Assembly (NCBI GenBank): GCA_021205305.1
Contig: JAJPXU010000121.1
Span: 1 to 34,454 of the forward strand
DNA from: Lachnospiraceae bacterium
Lineage (GTDB): Bacteria > Bacillota > Clostridia > Lachnospirales > Lachnospiraceae
DNA length: 34,454 nucleotides
Reading direction: 5' to 3'
Part shown: positions 1 to 8,935 of the stretch, in pieces
Layout: every line of letters begins with the position of its first letter
Position numbering within the stretch: position 1 is the stretch's first letter
Made by a program: the position numbers and the translations under genes
The notes under the pieces: generated by a model
The model's input: the letters and a program-made list of their open reading frames with translations, nothing else
Database searches by the model: none
Told to the model about the DNA's origin: nothing

Positions 1-60
1 CTCAACCATTATCGGGCCGCGCCGGCACTGTTTGCTCCGGATGTGCCGTGGAAAAAATAA
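1..60 (+). CDS. 3' end of a CDS truncated by the window start (…LNHYRAAPALFAPDVPWKK*)
   Basis: Frame 1 is open from base 1 to TAA at 58-60; too short to assign a family. Confidence 0.45.
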   Translation, partial: LNHYRAAPALFAPDVPWKK

Positions 61-202
61 TTCTTCCATTTTTAGTACATATAGTATAATATCTTTACCA
101 GAATTTGCTGCCGCATAACTGTTCCGTACCTTCACAGTTACGCTGCCGCAGCTTCCGATCAGCTTTATGTTCAGATTACGATCACACACAGGAGGACAGA
201 AG

Positions 203-1768
203 ATGCCAAAGTGGTTAAAAGATGCCGTATTTTATGAGATCTACCCGCAGTCATTTTATGATACGAATGGAGACGGAATCGGGGATTTCAACGGAATTAT
301 TGAAAAACTGGATTACATAAAAGGCTTAGGGTGCAATGCCCTGTGGATTAATCCCTGCTTTGACTCGCCTTTTCACGACGCGGGCTATGATGTGCGGGAT
401 TATAAAAAGGTCGCGCCCCGATATGGGACGAACAGTGACCTCTATCGCCTTTTCGGCGAGGCGCACAGGAGGGGCATCCATGTCCTGCTGGATCTCGTGC
501 CGGGGCACACCTCAGAGGAGCATCCGTGGTTCCTGGAAAGCCAGAAGGCGGAGAAAAATGAGTATTCAAACCGCTATATCTGGACAAACGCGGCCTTCCA
601 GCCGGCAAAAGGCTTTCTCTATATCGGCGGTGAGACAGAGCGGGATGGTGTATACGTGCTGAATTTCTTTAAAAGCCAGCCCGCACTCAACTATGGCTTT
701 TTGAATCCGGAGGAGGAATGGCAGCTGCCAGTGGATCACCCGGACTGTGTCGCTACGCGTGAAGCCATGAAGGATGTGATGCGTTTCTGGCTGGACCACG
801 GCTGTGACGGCTTCCGTGTGGATATGGCGAACTCTCTCGTGAAAAACGACGATGAGAAAAAATCCGGCACCAGCGCGATCTGGAGAAACGTGCGGGAAAT
901 GCTCGACGCGGAATACCCGGAGGCAGCGATGGTGTCTGAATGGAATGGTCCGGAGATGGCCATCAATCAGGGCGGATTCCACATGGATTTTTACCTGAAC
1001 TGGAGCGGGAACGGCTACAGCTCCCTGCTGCGGGATTATGAGTGTGGCGAAGAAGATCACAGCTTCTTCAAAAAGGACGGCTCCGGCGATATACGGCGTT
1101 TTCTGGACGAATATCTGCCGCGCTACGAAGCAACCCGGGAGAATGGCTATTACTGCCTGATCACCTGCAACCATGATACAAAGCGTCCGAAGTACAACCT
1201 GGATGACTCTGAATTGAAAATCGCATATGCGTTTCTTTTCACCATGCCAGGTGTTCCGTTCCTTTACTATGGCGACGAGATCGGGATGCGCTATCTGGAG
1301 CTTAAGACGAAAGAGGGCGGCTACGGCCGTACCGGTTCCCGCACCCCGATGCAGTGGACCAATGGGAAAAATGCCGGATTCTCCACCTGCCCGGCGGACG
1401 CGCTTTACCTGCCGGTCGACACAGCCGAGGGAGCGCCCAGTGTAGCCGCGCAGGAAGCGGATAAGAACTCGCTGCTTTCCACAGTAAAAGACCTGCTTCG
1501 TCTTCGTCATGAGGAAGAAGATCTGCAGGCGGATGGGGATTTTGAAGTGGTTTACGCGGAAAGCGGAAAGCTGCCGTTTGTGTACCGCCGAGGCAGTCTT
1601 TTGCTGGCGTTAAACCCATCCACAGAGCGTGTGAGTGCACCAGTCGCCGAGGCGGATGCGGGAAAAAAGGTGCTCTATGCGATCGGAAACGGAGAAGTGA
1701 AGGGGCAGGAGATCCTGCTTGCACCGCAGTCGTTTGTAGTGTGGAGGTCAGAAAGAATTAAAAATTAA
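203..1768 (+). CDS. GH13 family alpha-glucosidase/alpha-amylase-like enzyme
   Basis: Motifs AVFYEIYPQSFYDTNGDGIGDFNGI, GFRVDMAN, CNHDTKRPKYN, GSRTPMQW. Start chosen at ATG 203 after GGAGGA; the listed 167 start is upstream of that SD. Confidence 0.93.
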   Translation: MPKWLKDAVFYEIYPQSFYDTNGDGIGDFNGIIEKLDYIKGLGCNALWINPCFDSPFHDAGYDVRDYKKVAPRYGTNSDLYRLFGEAHRRGIHVLLDLVPGHTSEEHPWFLESQKAEKNEYSNRYIWTNAAFQPAKGFLYIGGETERDGVYVLNFFKSQPALNYGFLNPEEEWQLPVDHPDCVATREAMKDVMRFWLDHGCDGFRVDMANSLVKNDDEKKSGTSAIWRNVREMLDAEYPEAAMVSEWNGPEMAINQGGFHMDFYLNWSGNGYSSLLRDYECGEEDHSFFKKDGSGDIRRFLDEYLPRYEATRENGYYCLITCNHDTKRPKYNLDDSELKIAYAFLFTMPGVPFLYYGDEIGMRYLELKTKEGGYGRTGSRTPMQWTNGKNAGFSTCPADALYLPVDTAEGAPSVAAQEADKNSLLSTVKDLLRLRHEEEDLQADGDFEVVYAESGKLPFVYRRGSLLLALNPSTERVSAPVAEADAGKKVLYAIGNGEVKGQEILLAPQSFVVWRSERIKN

Positions 1769-1769
1769 A

Positions 1770-1798
1770 TTGACTTTTTGCAAGGTAGGGTATATGAT
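1770..1798 (+). promoter_or_regulatory. Sigma-A promoter predicted to drive an antisense RNA into the toxin 3' region
   Basis: TTGACT (1770-1775), 17-nt spacer, TATGAT (1793-1798). Confidence 0.7.
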
Positions 1799-1835
1799 AT
1801 TTGCAGCTAAGGAATGCGGTGATTCCATATGGCGC

Positions 1836-1876
1836 AAAAAAACGAACAGCCTGGAGGGGCCGACCTCTGGGCTGTT
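1836..1876 (-). terminator. Rho-independent terminator of the small toxin mRNA (minus direction)
   Basis: Minus strand AACAGCC-loop-GGCTGTT followed by CGTTTTTTT. Confidence 0.75.
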
Positions 1877-1918
1877 CTTGCTCGTTATGGTGAGCTAATC
1901 CTTTTAGGCTGTTGCTGT

Positions 1919-2008
1919 CTACTTATTTCTGCCCAGCCATTTGCTTATGTAGTTGCCGATTACACTTGCTCCGACAGAAACAAGAAAAGCGGTGATTAAA
2001 TCCACCAT
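1919..2008 (-). CDS. 29-aa hydrophobic type I toxin-like peptide MVDLITAFLVSVGASVIGNYISKWLGRNK
   Basis: Strong SD (AGGAGGTGAC) upstream of ATG on the minus strand, one TM segment with a charged tail; resembles small toxic peptides common in Firmicutes. Not in the supplied ORF track (below size cut-off). Confidence 0.75.
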   Translation of the reverse strand: MVDLITAFLVSVGASVIGNYISKWLGRNK

Positions 2009-2052
2009 ATGGCGTCACCTCCTTCCTGCTGGAATGAGTCGACAGCAACATA

Positions 2053-2081
2053 AATATATCACATAACCATAGATATTTCAA
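2053..2081 (-). promoter_or_regulatory. Sigma-A promoter of the 29-aa toxin
   Basis: Minus strand TTGAAA - 17 nt - TATATT, ~45 nt upstream of the ATG. Confidence 0.7.
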
Positions 2082-2164
2082 CTGAAATCAACGCTACAAT
2101 ATTGAAAAGCGTAGAGAAAATTTATTTATGGACACTTATTGAAACGTGATTTTTAAATAATACC

Positions 2165-2192
2165 TTGACAACCTGTTTTCCTGTGTTAAAAT
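2165..2192 (+). promoter_or_regulatory. Promoter of the pheST T-box transcript
   Basis: TTGACA (2165-2170), 16-nt spacer, TAAAAT (2187-2192). Confidence 0.6.
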
Positions 2193-2198
2193 GGGTTT

Positions 2199-2616
2199 CA
2201 GTGAGAAAAACGAAGATGGTGCAAAGTAGTGATCTGACTTCATCCAGAGAGAGGGTGTCATCGGTTGGAAACATCCTTATGTTCAGGCAGGGAGCGAAAT
2301 TCACACCGGAGTTCTGTTTCTGAATTGTTTCTTAGCTGAGCACAGGTAACGATTCAGAGTAGCAGGCCGCAGACGACCGCTGTTCTGAACTGCTGCGAAC
2401 ATAGTAGGAAATGGCGTCAGTGCACGTTACGCATATCGAGTGTCCGTTTTATTGTTTTCCGTCTATATTGCATGAGTTTTGATGCGGCAGTGAGGATTTG
2501 CAATGAAAAGAATTTTTGCAATCCGTATTGTAAAAGGATGAAAAACAGAAGCGGGAAGCAGGGTGGTACCACGGAGTAGATTGGCTTCGTCCCTATTTTG
2601 GGATGGAGCTTTTTTT
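2199..2616 (+). ncRNA. T-box leader (Phe-tRNA responsive) upstream of pheS
   Basis: T-box sequence GCAGGGTGGTACCACGG at ~2557-2573, followed by terminator GCTTCGTCCC-TATTTT-GGGATGGAGC-TTTTTT (2584-2616); candidate UUC specifier at 2300-2302 in gcgaaaTTCacaccgg. Confidence 0.85.
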
Positions 2617-2721
2617 ACGTTTCATACGCAAAGCCGGGTAAGAAAGATTTGTGGCCGAAGCCGCATTGGTTCGCGCGGCACCATCCTGTCCGACAAATTA
2701 ACAGTAGAAAGGAAGAACATT

Positions 2722-3741
2722 ATGAAAGACAGATTACAGTCCATCAAAGAGGACGCGCTTGCACAGATCAAGGATGCGGATATGCTGGATCGCCTGAATG
2801 ACGTGCGGGTGAATTTCCTTGGCAAAAAAGGCGAGCTGACCGCGCTTCTTAAGAGCATGAAGGATGTGCCGCCGGAAGAACGTCCGGCATTTGGCAAGCT
2901 GGTGAATGAGACACGCGCACAGATTGAGGAGGCTCTGGACGAGTCGAAGAAAAAGCTGGAGCAGATCGCTCTGGAGGCGTCGCTGAAAGGAGAAGCCATT
3001 GACGTGACCCTTCCGGCAAAACGCAGCCAGGTCGGTCACCGCCATCCGAATACGATCGCGCGTGAAGAAGTGGAGCGCATCTTCGTCGGCATGGGCTACG
3101 AGGTCATAGAAGGCCCGGAGATTGAGTATGACCTCTATAATTTCGAAAAACTGAACATTCCTGCCAACCATCCGGCAAAGGATGAGCAGGATACCTTCTA
3201 TATTAATAAAGACATTGTACTGCGCACACAGACTTCCCCGGTGCAGGCGCGTGTGATGGAGCAGGGAAAGCTGCCGATCCGCATGATTTCCCCGGGGCGT
3301 GTATTCCGCTCCGATGAGGTGGACGCGACCCATTCCCCGTCCTTCCATCAGATCGAGGGACTGGTAGTGGATAAAAATATTACCTTCGCAGATCTGAAAG
3401 GAACGCTGGAGGTGTTCGCGAAAGAACTGTTCGGCGAGGAAACAAGGACAAAATTCCGTCCCCATCATTTCCCATTCACAGAGCCAAGCGCAGAAATGGA
3501 TGTCTCCTGCTTCAAATGCGGCGGAAAAGGCTGCCGTTTCTGCAAAGGCAGCGGCTGGATTGAGATTCTTGGCTGCGGCATGGTACACCCGCACGTATTT
3601 GAAATGTGCGGCATCGATCCGGACGTCTACACCGGCTTCGCCTTCGGCGTCGGCCTGGAGCGTATTGCCCTGCTGAAATATGAGATAGACGACATGCGCC
3701 TGCTGTACGAGAACGATGTGCGGTTTTTAGGACAATTTTGA
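2722..3741 (+). CDS. pheS: Phenylalanine--tRNA ligase alpha subunit
   Basis: MKDRLQSIKEDALAQIKDAD…, FRSDEVDATHSPSFHQIEGLVVD, GCGMVHPHVFEMCGIDP, FGVGLERIALLKYEIDDMR. ATG 2722 chosen over the listed 2563 start. Confidence 0.97.
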   Translation: MKDRLQSIKEDALAQIKDADMLDRLNDVRVNFLGKKGELTALLKSMKDVPPEERPAFGKLVNETRAQIEEALDESKKKLEQIALEASLKGEAIDVTLPAKRSQVGHRHPNTIAREEVERIFVGMGYEVIEGPEIEYDLYNFEKLNIPANHPAKDEQDTFYINKDIVLRTQTSPVQARVMEQGKLPIRMISPGRVFRSDEVDATHSPSFHQIEGLVVDKNITFADLKGTLEVFAKELFGEETRTKFRPHHFPFTEPSAEMDVSCFKCGGKGCRFCKGSGWIEILGCGMVHPHVFEMCGIDPDVYTGFAFGVGLERIALLKYEIDDMRLLYENDVRFLGQF

Positions 3742-3753
3742 AAACCAGTCCAG

Positions 3754-3975
3754 AGCAGCAGCAACAAGATAGCAAAGCCCGTGCGGATTTATCCGCTAAG
3801 GGCTATGGTATCTTGTTGGGATGGGCGGGACGCCCATCAAGCCACAGACATAGGACGCCGTGAGGCGGCATATAGCCTGCGTAGCAGGTGGTCTGTGGCT
3901 TGATGCTCTGGATAAAGTGGATAGCAGCAGCAACAAGATAGCAAAGCCCGTGCGGATTTATCCGCTAAGGGCTAT
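3754..3975. repeat. Pair of 53-bp direct repeats flanking nested palindromes between pheS and pheT
   Basis: agcagcagcaacaagatagcaaagcccgtgcggatttatccgctaagggctat at 3754-3806 and 3923-3975; between them GATGGGCGggaCGCCCATC and CAAGCCACAGAC…GTCTGTGGCTTG. Confidence 0.95.
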
Positions 3976-3992
3976 AGAAGGAGATTTTGATT

Positions 3993-6551
3993 ATGAATAC
4001 AACATTATCGTGGATAAAGGCATATGTCCCGGATCTGGATGTGACCGCGCAGGAGTACACGGACGCGATGACGCTTTCCGGGACGAAGGTAGAAGGCTAT
4101 GTGGCGGCGGACCGCGATCTGGACAAGATCGTGATCGGCCAGATTGAGCAGATTGAGCAGCATCCGGACGCGGATAAGCTGATTGTCTGCCAGGTGAATG
4201 TCGGCGAGAAGACGGTTCAGATCGTGACGGGCGCGCCGAATGTTCATGTGGGTGATAAGATTCCTGTCGTCTTAGATGGCGGCCGCGTGGCGGGCAACCA
4301 TGACGGAAAGATGACCGAGGGCGGTATCGAGATCAAAAAGGGCAAGCTTCGCGGGATCGAATCAAATGGTATGATGTGCTCGATTGAGGAGCTTGGCTCT
4401 ACGAGAGACCTGTATCCGGAAGCGCCGGAGTATGGCATTTATATTTTCCCAGAGGATGAGGAAACGCCCCCTCGCGGAAGCTCGGCGGCAAGTCGCGCCG
4501 CTCATGGAGAAAACGCTGCGCGTTTGAGCGGCGCTGCCGAAGTGGGTTCTGACGCGGTCAAGGCGCTTGGCCTGGATGATGTGACGTTTGAATATGAGAT
4601 TACTTCAAACCGCGTAGACTGTTTCTCCGTGATCGGCATCGCGCGCGAGGCAGCGGCGACGTTTGGAAAGGAATTCCATCCGCCGGTGGTGACTGAAACT
4701 CCGAGCCGTCCGGCAAAAGAAAATGACGAGACGGATAGCCGGAAGCAGGCGTCGGATTACGTGAAGGTGACGGTGCAGGATCCGGATCTCTGCTCCCGTT
4801 ATACCGCGCGTATTGTGAAAAATATCCGTATCGCGCCTTCACCGAAGTGGATGCAGCGCCGTCTGGCGGCAGCCGGGATTCGTCCGATCAATAATATTGT
4901 CGATATTACAAACTATGTCATGGAAGAGTATGGCCAGCCGATGCATGCGTATGATTATGATACCATTGCCGGTCATGAGATTATCGTGCGCCGCGCGGCA
5001 AAGGATGAGAAATTTACAACACTGGATGGGCAGGAGCGCACCATGGATGAGAACGTCGTGATGATCTGCGATGGCGAGAAATCGGTCGGTATCGGCGGCA
5101 TCATGGGCGGCGAGAATTCCATGATCACGGACGATGTGAAAACGATGATGTTCGAAGCGGCCTGCTTTGACGGCACGAATATCCGTCTCTCTTCCAAACG
5201 AATCGGTCTGCGCACAGACGCGTCTTCGATTTTTGAGAAAGGCCTTGATCCGAATAACGCGAAAGCGGCGATTGACCGTGCGTGCCAGCTGGTGGAAGAG
5301 ATGGATGCCGGAGATGTGGTTCCTGGCATGGTAGATATTTATCCGGTGGTAAAAGAGCCGGTGCGCATCCCGTTTGAGCCGGAAAATATCAATGCCCTGC
5401 TTGGCACGGATATTTCCGCAGAGCAGATGCTCACGTATTTTAAGAAAATCGACCTGGAGTATGACGCGGCAGCGAATGAGGTGATTGCGCCGACCTTCCG
5501 TCAGGATCTGTTCCGCACGGCCGATCTGGCGGAGGAAGTAGCCCGTTTCTACGGCTACGACAACATTCCGATGACGCTGCCGAGCGGTGAGGCGACGACC
5601 GGCAAACGTTCTTTTGAGATGTGTGTGCGCGATGTGGCGCAGGAGGTTGCGGAATTCTGCGGCTTCTCACAGGGCATGAGCTATTCCTTCGAGAGTCCGA
5701 AGGTATTTGACAAGCTGCTCCTGCCGGAGGATTCTCCGCTTCGCCAGGCAATTAAAATCACCAACCCTCTGGGGGAGGATTACAGCATCATGCGGACGAC
5801 GCCTTTAAATGGAATGCTGACTTCCCTGGCGTTCAACTACAATCATGGGAACCGAAACGTGCGTTTGTATGAGCTGGGCAATATTTACCTGCCGAAGGCT
5901 CTGCCGCTGACGGAACTGCCGGATGAGCGGATGCAGTTCACGCTTGGTATGTATGGCGAGGGCGACGTTTCCACGAAGGATGGCGAGGGCAATTTCTTCG
6001 TCATGAAGGGCGTGGTAGAGGAGTTCCTTGAAAAGGCAGGGCTCAATGGCAGAGTGACCTACGACCCGGCATCCGACCGGCCGTATCTGCATCCGTGCCG
6101 TCAGGCGGACATTATATATAATAAGAAGAAACTCGGCTATCTTGGTCAGATTCATCCGACCGTGGCCAACGATTCCTACGGCATTGGTGAAAGAGTTTTT
6201 GTGGCGGTGCTTGATATGCAGGAGGTCACTTCATTTGCCAGCTTCGATTATAAATACACCGGCATTGCACGTTATCCGGCGGCGACCAGAGACATCAGCA
6301 TGCTTGTTCCGAAGAAGGTGCTTGCGGGTCAGATTGAGGCAATGATCCTTCAGCGCGGCGGCAAGATTCTGGAATCCTGCAGTCTGTTCGATGTCTATGA
6401 GGGCAAGCAGATTCCGAAGGGATATAAATCTATGGCTTACTCGCTGGCCTTCCGCGCGAAGGACCGCACGCTCGGCGAGAACGATATCACAGCTGCCATG
6501 AAGAAAATCTGGAATGGGCTGGAATCACTGGGGATTGAGATTCGGTCATAA
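3993..6551 (+). CDS. pheT: Phenylalanine--tRNA ligase beta subunit
   Basis: MNTTLSWIKAYVPDLDV, VGEKTVQIVTGAPNV, EYEITSNRVDCFSVIGIAREAA, C-terminal anticodon-binding-like domain. ATG 3993 follows GAAGGAG; 3987 is a TTG. Confidence 0.96.
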   Translation: MNTTLSWIKAYVPDLDVTAQEYTDAMTLSGTKVEGYVAADRDLDKIVIGQIEQIEQHPDADKLIVCQVNVGEKTVQIVTGAPNVHVGDKIPVVLDGGRVAGNHDGKMTEGGIEIKKGKLRGIESNGMMCSIEELGSTRDLYPEAPEYGIYIFPEDEETPPRGSSAASRAAHGENAARLSGAAEVGSDAVKALGLDDVTFEYEITSNRVDCFSVIGIAREAAATFGKEFHPPVVTETPSRPAKENDETDSRKQASDYVKVTVQDPDLCSRYTARIVKNIRIAPSPKWMQRRLAAAGIRPINNIVDITNYVMEEYGQPMHAYDYDTIAGHEIIVRRAAKDEKFTTLDGQERTMDENVVMICDGEKSVGIGGIMGGENSMITDDVKTMMFEAACFDGTNIRLSSKRIGLRTDASSIFEKGLDPNNAKAAIDRACQLVEEMDAGDVVPGMVDIYPVVKEPVRIPFEPENINALLGTDISAEQMLTYFKKIDLEYDAAANEVIAPTFRQDLFRTADLAEEVARFYGYDNIPMTLPSGEATTGKRSFEMCVRDVAQEVAEFCGFSQGMSYSFESPKVFDKLLLPEDSPLRQAIKITNPLGEDYSIMRTTPLNGMLTSLAFNYNHGNRNVRLYELGNIYLPKALPLTELPDERMQFTLGMYGEGDVSTKDGEGNFFVMKGVVEEFLEKAGLNGRVTYDPASDRPYLHPCRQADIIYNKKKLGYLGQIHPTVANDSYGIGERVFVAVLDMQEVTSFASFDYKYTGIARYPAATRDISMLVPKKVLAGQIEAMILQRGGKILESCSLFDVYEGKQIPKGYKSMAYSLAFRAKDRTLGENDITAAMKKIWNGLESLGIEIRS

Positions 6552-6587
6552 TAACCCCTTTACTGCTTGAATGATAATATGAAACAG

Positions 6588-6613
6588 AAAGCCTTGCGTG
6601 AGCAGGGCTTTCC
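6588..6613 (+). terminator. Hairpin downstream of pheT
   Basis: AAAGCCTTGC-GTGA-GCAGGGCTTT; no long T-run, so termination is uncertain. Confidence 0.4.
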
Positions 6614-6720
6614 GTGAAAGTAAGGTTATTGGCCACATTTGCAGAGACAGAAATAATGTGAATGGTGGTTTCAAATATGGTGATTTCAAATGGGATCGTA
6701 ACCTTTTATGAGGAGAAAAA

Positions 6721-7404
6721 ATGAGACTGTATATCATCCGACATGGCCAGACAGAGTGGAATTCTTCTTATCGTTTGCAGGGCCGGACGGACATTCCACT
6801 GAATGAGAGCGGCCGGGAGCTGGCGAGAAAAACAGGCGAAGCACTTGCGCGTCAGGGGATTCGCTTTGAACGAATCTACACCAGCCCGTTGATCCGCGCC
6901 CGTGAGACTGCAGAACTGGTGAGCAAAAACAGTGATCAGACAGAAGTAGTGTTCCCCATTCTTGCGGATTTGCATCTTCAGGAAATCAGCTTCGGTGCGA
7001 TGGAAGGAGAGCGTGTGCGAGACGAGAACGGCGTTCTCAATGTAGAAAATTACATTCGGTTTTTCAACGATCCGGAGCGGTATATTCCTCCGGAGGGCGG
7101 CGAAAGCTTTGAAGCGCTGCTGGAAAGAACGGGTGAATTTCTGGAGATGCTGCGCCGTGAGGCTCTTGGCTTTACAGAAGTAAATGTACATGGCGAAGAT
7201 GCGCCGGACAAGAACCACTCGATGGGAAATGCCCTGATTTCTACCCACGGGGCTGCTTCCCGCGCACTGCTCGCCAATATCACGCATTGTTCGCTCCGGG
7301 ATTTCTGGTGCGGCGGCGTGCCGAAAAACTGTGCGGTCACGATTGTAGATCTGGAAGATGGAGTTTGGAAGATCAAAGAACAGGACCGGCTGTTTTATGA
7401 TTAA
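6721..7404 (+). CDS. Histidine phosphatase (phosphoglycerate mutase-like) family protein
   Basis: LYIIRHGQTEWNSSYRLQGRTDIPLNESG; ISTHGAASRALL. Confidence 0.93.
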   Translation: MRLYIIRHGQTEWNSSYRLQGRTDIPLNESGRELARKTGEALARQGIRFERIYTSPLIRARETAELVSKNSDQTEVVFPILADLHLQEISFGAMEGERVRDENGVLNVENYIRFFNDPERYIPPEGGESFEALLERTGEFLEMLRREALGFTEVNVHGEDAPDKNHSMGNALISTHGAASRALLANITHCSLRDFWCGGVPKNCAVTIVDLEDGVWKIKEQDRLFYD

Positions 7405-7413
7405 AAACGTTAC

Positions 7414-7597
7414 AGGTCACACCATGACCAAATTTCCGCTATTTCAGCCTTTACAGGTGTGACCTATAACGGCATCCGGCCAATTAAAATCGCTGCGCGA
7501 TGGACCCGGATGCTGCTTCCACTACGTTTTCAACCCTGACCCCGCAGCAAGTGCGTGGTCGGGTTGTGACCAGTAATTTTAAATAACAGCCGGATGC
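7414..7597. repeat. Cluster of three inverted repeats between the phosphatase gene and queA
   Basis: AGGTCACACC/GGTGTGACCT (7414-7423/7456-7465); GCATCCGG/CCGGATGC (7472-7479/7506-7513, extra copy 7590-7597); CAACCCTGACC/GGTCGGGTTG (7531-7541/7557-7566). Confidence 0.85.
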
Positions 7598-7708
7598 ATA
7601 CCACTGGTTATAATACTGTGCTAAGATAAGTGTGGCATCAGAAGTATAACAAAGCTGTGAGTATGTGTGGAATTTATTATTTACTATTATGGAAAGAATG
7701 GATGAAGA

Positions 7709-8908
7709 ATGAAAACATCTGATTTTAAATTTGACCTGCCCCAGGAGCTGATCGCGCAGGATCCCTTAGAGGATCGCTCTGCGTCCCGGCTTCTCGTGCT
7801 GGATAAAGATACCGGGGCGATCGAGCATCGCCATTTTTACAATATTACAGAATATCTGCGTCCGGGCGACTGCCTGGTGCTGAATAATACGAAAGTGATC
7901 CCCGCACGGCTTTACGGGAATCGGGTGCTGTCTGATGCGGGAAATTCTGCAGAGTCGGCGATTACTCAGCCTTCTGCTGATAGCCAGGCTATAGCTGGTG
8001 AGAAGGCAGCTGATGATGGTTCGACTGGTGGAGCGTCTTCAGGCGAGAGTCAATCTTCAGCTATCGATCGGGAAATTGTCGGAAGTGGACAGAAGCTGGG
8101 TGCAACGATCGAAGTGCTTCTCCTCAAGCGCAAAGCAGACAATGTATGGGAAACATTGGTGCGCCCTGGCAAGAAAGCGCGCCCGGGTACACGCATTATA
8201 TTCGGAAATGGGCTTCTGATTGGCGAAGTGATAGATGTAGTCGAGGAAGGAAACCGGTTAATTCGCTTTACCTATGAAGGGATCTTTGAGGAAATCCTCG
8301 ATCAGCTCGGACAGATGCCCCTGCCGCCTTACATTACGCATGAACTCAAGGACAAAAACCGCTACCAGACCGTTTATGCAAAATATGACGGTTCCGCGGC
8401 GGCGCCAACGGCTGGCCTGCACTTTACGCCGGAGCTTCTGGAACAGGTGCGTGCCATGGGCGTGCGTATCGCAGAGGTGACGCTCCATGTGGGCCTTGGC
8501 ACCTTCCGGCCGGTCAAGGTCGAAGACGTGACGCAGCACCATATGCACTCAGAGTTCTATCAGGTCGATGAGGAAGCCGCGCGTATCATCCGTGAGACCA
8601 AAGCGGGCGGCGGCCGTGTGATCTGTGTCGGCACCACCAGCTGCCGTACCATTGAATCCGTCGCGCAGCGTTTCCATGGGGACATACAGGCATGCAGCGG
8701 CTGGACCGATATTTTTATTTACCCGGGCTTCCAGTTCCAGCTGCTGGATGGACTGATTACAAACTTCCATCTGCCGGAATCTACACTCCTGATGCTGGTA
8801 TCTGCCCTCGCCGGGCGGGAAAATGTGCTCAATGCCTATCGGATTGCGGTGGAGGAACGGTATCGCTTCTTCAGTTTTGGAGACGCAATGCTTGTTATTG
8901 CAGAATAA
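7709..8908 (+). CDS. queA: tRNA preQ1(34) S-adenosylmethionine ribosyltransferase-isomerase
   Basis: [84 protein letters not shown]. Confidence 0.96.
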   Translation: MKTSDFKFDLPQELIAQDPLEDRSASRLLVLDKDTGAIEHRHFYNITEYLRPGDCLVLNNTKVIPARLYGNRVLSDAGNSAESAITQPSADSQAIAGEKAADDGSTGGASSGESQSSAIDREIVGSGQKLGATIEVLLLKRKADNVWETLVRPGKKARPGTRIIFGNGLLIGEVIDVVEEGNRLIRFTYEGIFEEILDQLGQMPLPPYITHELKDKNRYQTVYAKYDGSAAAPTAGLHFTPELLEQVRAMGVRIAEVTLHVGLGTFRPVKVEDVTQHHMHSEFYQVDEEAARIIRETKAGGGRVICVGTTSCRTIESVAQRFHGDIQACSGWTDIFIYPGFQFQLLDGLITNFHLPESTLLMLVSALAGRENVLNAYRIAVEERYRFFSFGDAMLVIAE

Positions 8909-8935
8909 AATACGATAATTGCTTACATTTCCGAT

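Noticed and set aside
566-608. Search for tRNA/rRNA genes across the window
   Set aside because: No cloverleaf-like or rRNA segments recognised by eye anywhere; tRNAscan-SE/Infernal would be needed to exclude them formally.
566-1510. 314-aa minus-strand ORF
   Set aside because: Antisense to the well-supported GH13 gene; long shadow ORF from GC-biased codon usage, with no recognisable motifs.
2734-3594. 286-aa minus-strand ORF
   Set aside because: Fully antisense to pheS, His/Cys/Arg-rich shadow composition.
3754-3975. Possible CRISPR-like direct repeats
   Set aside because: Only two 53-bp copies, separated by 116 bp of internally palindromic DNA; no regular repeat-spacer array or cas genes.
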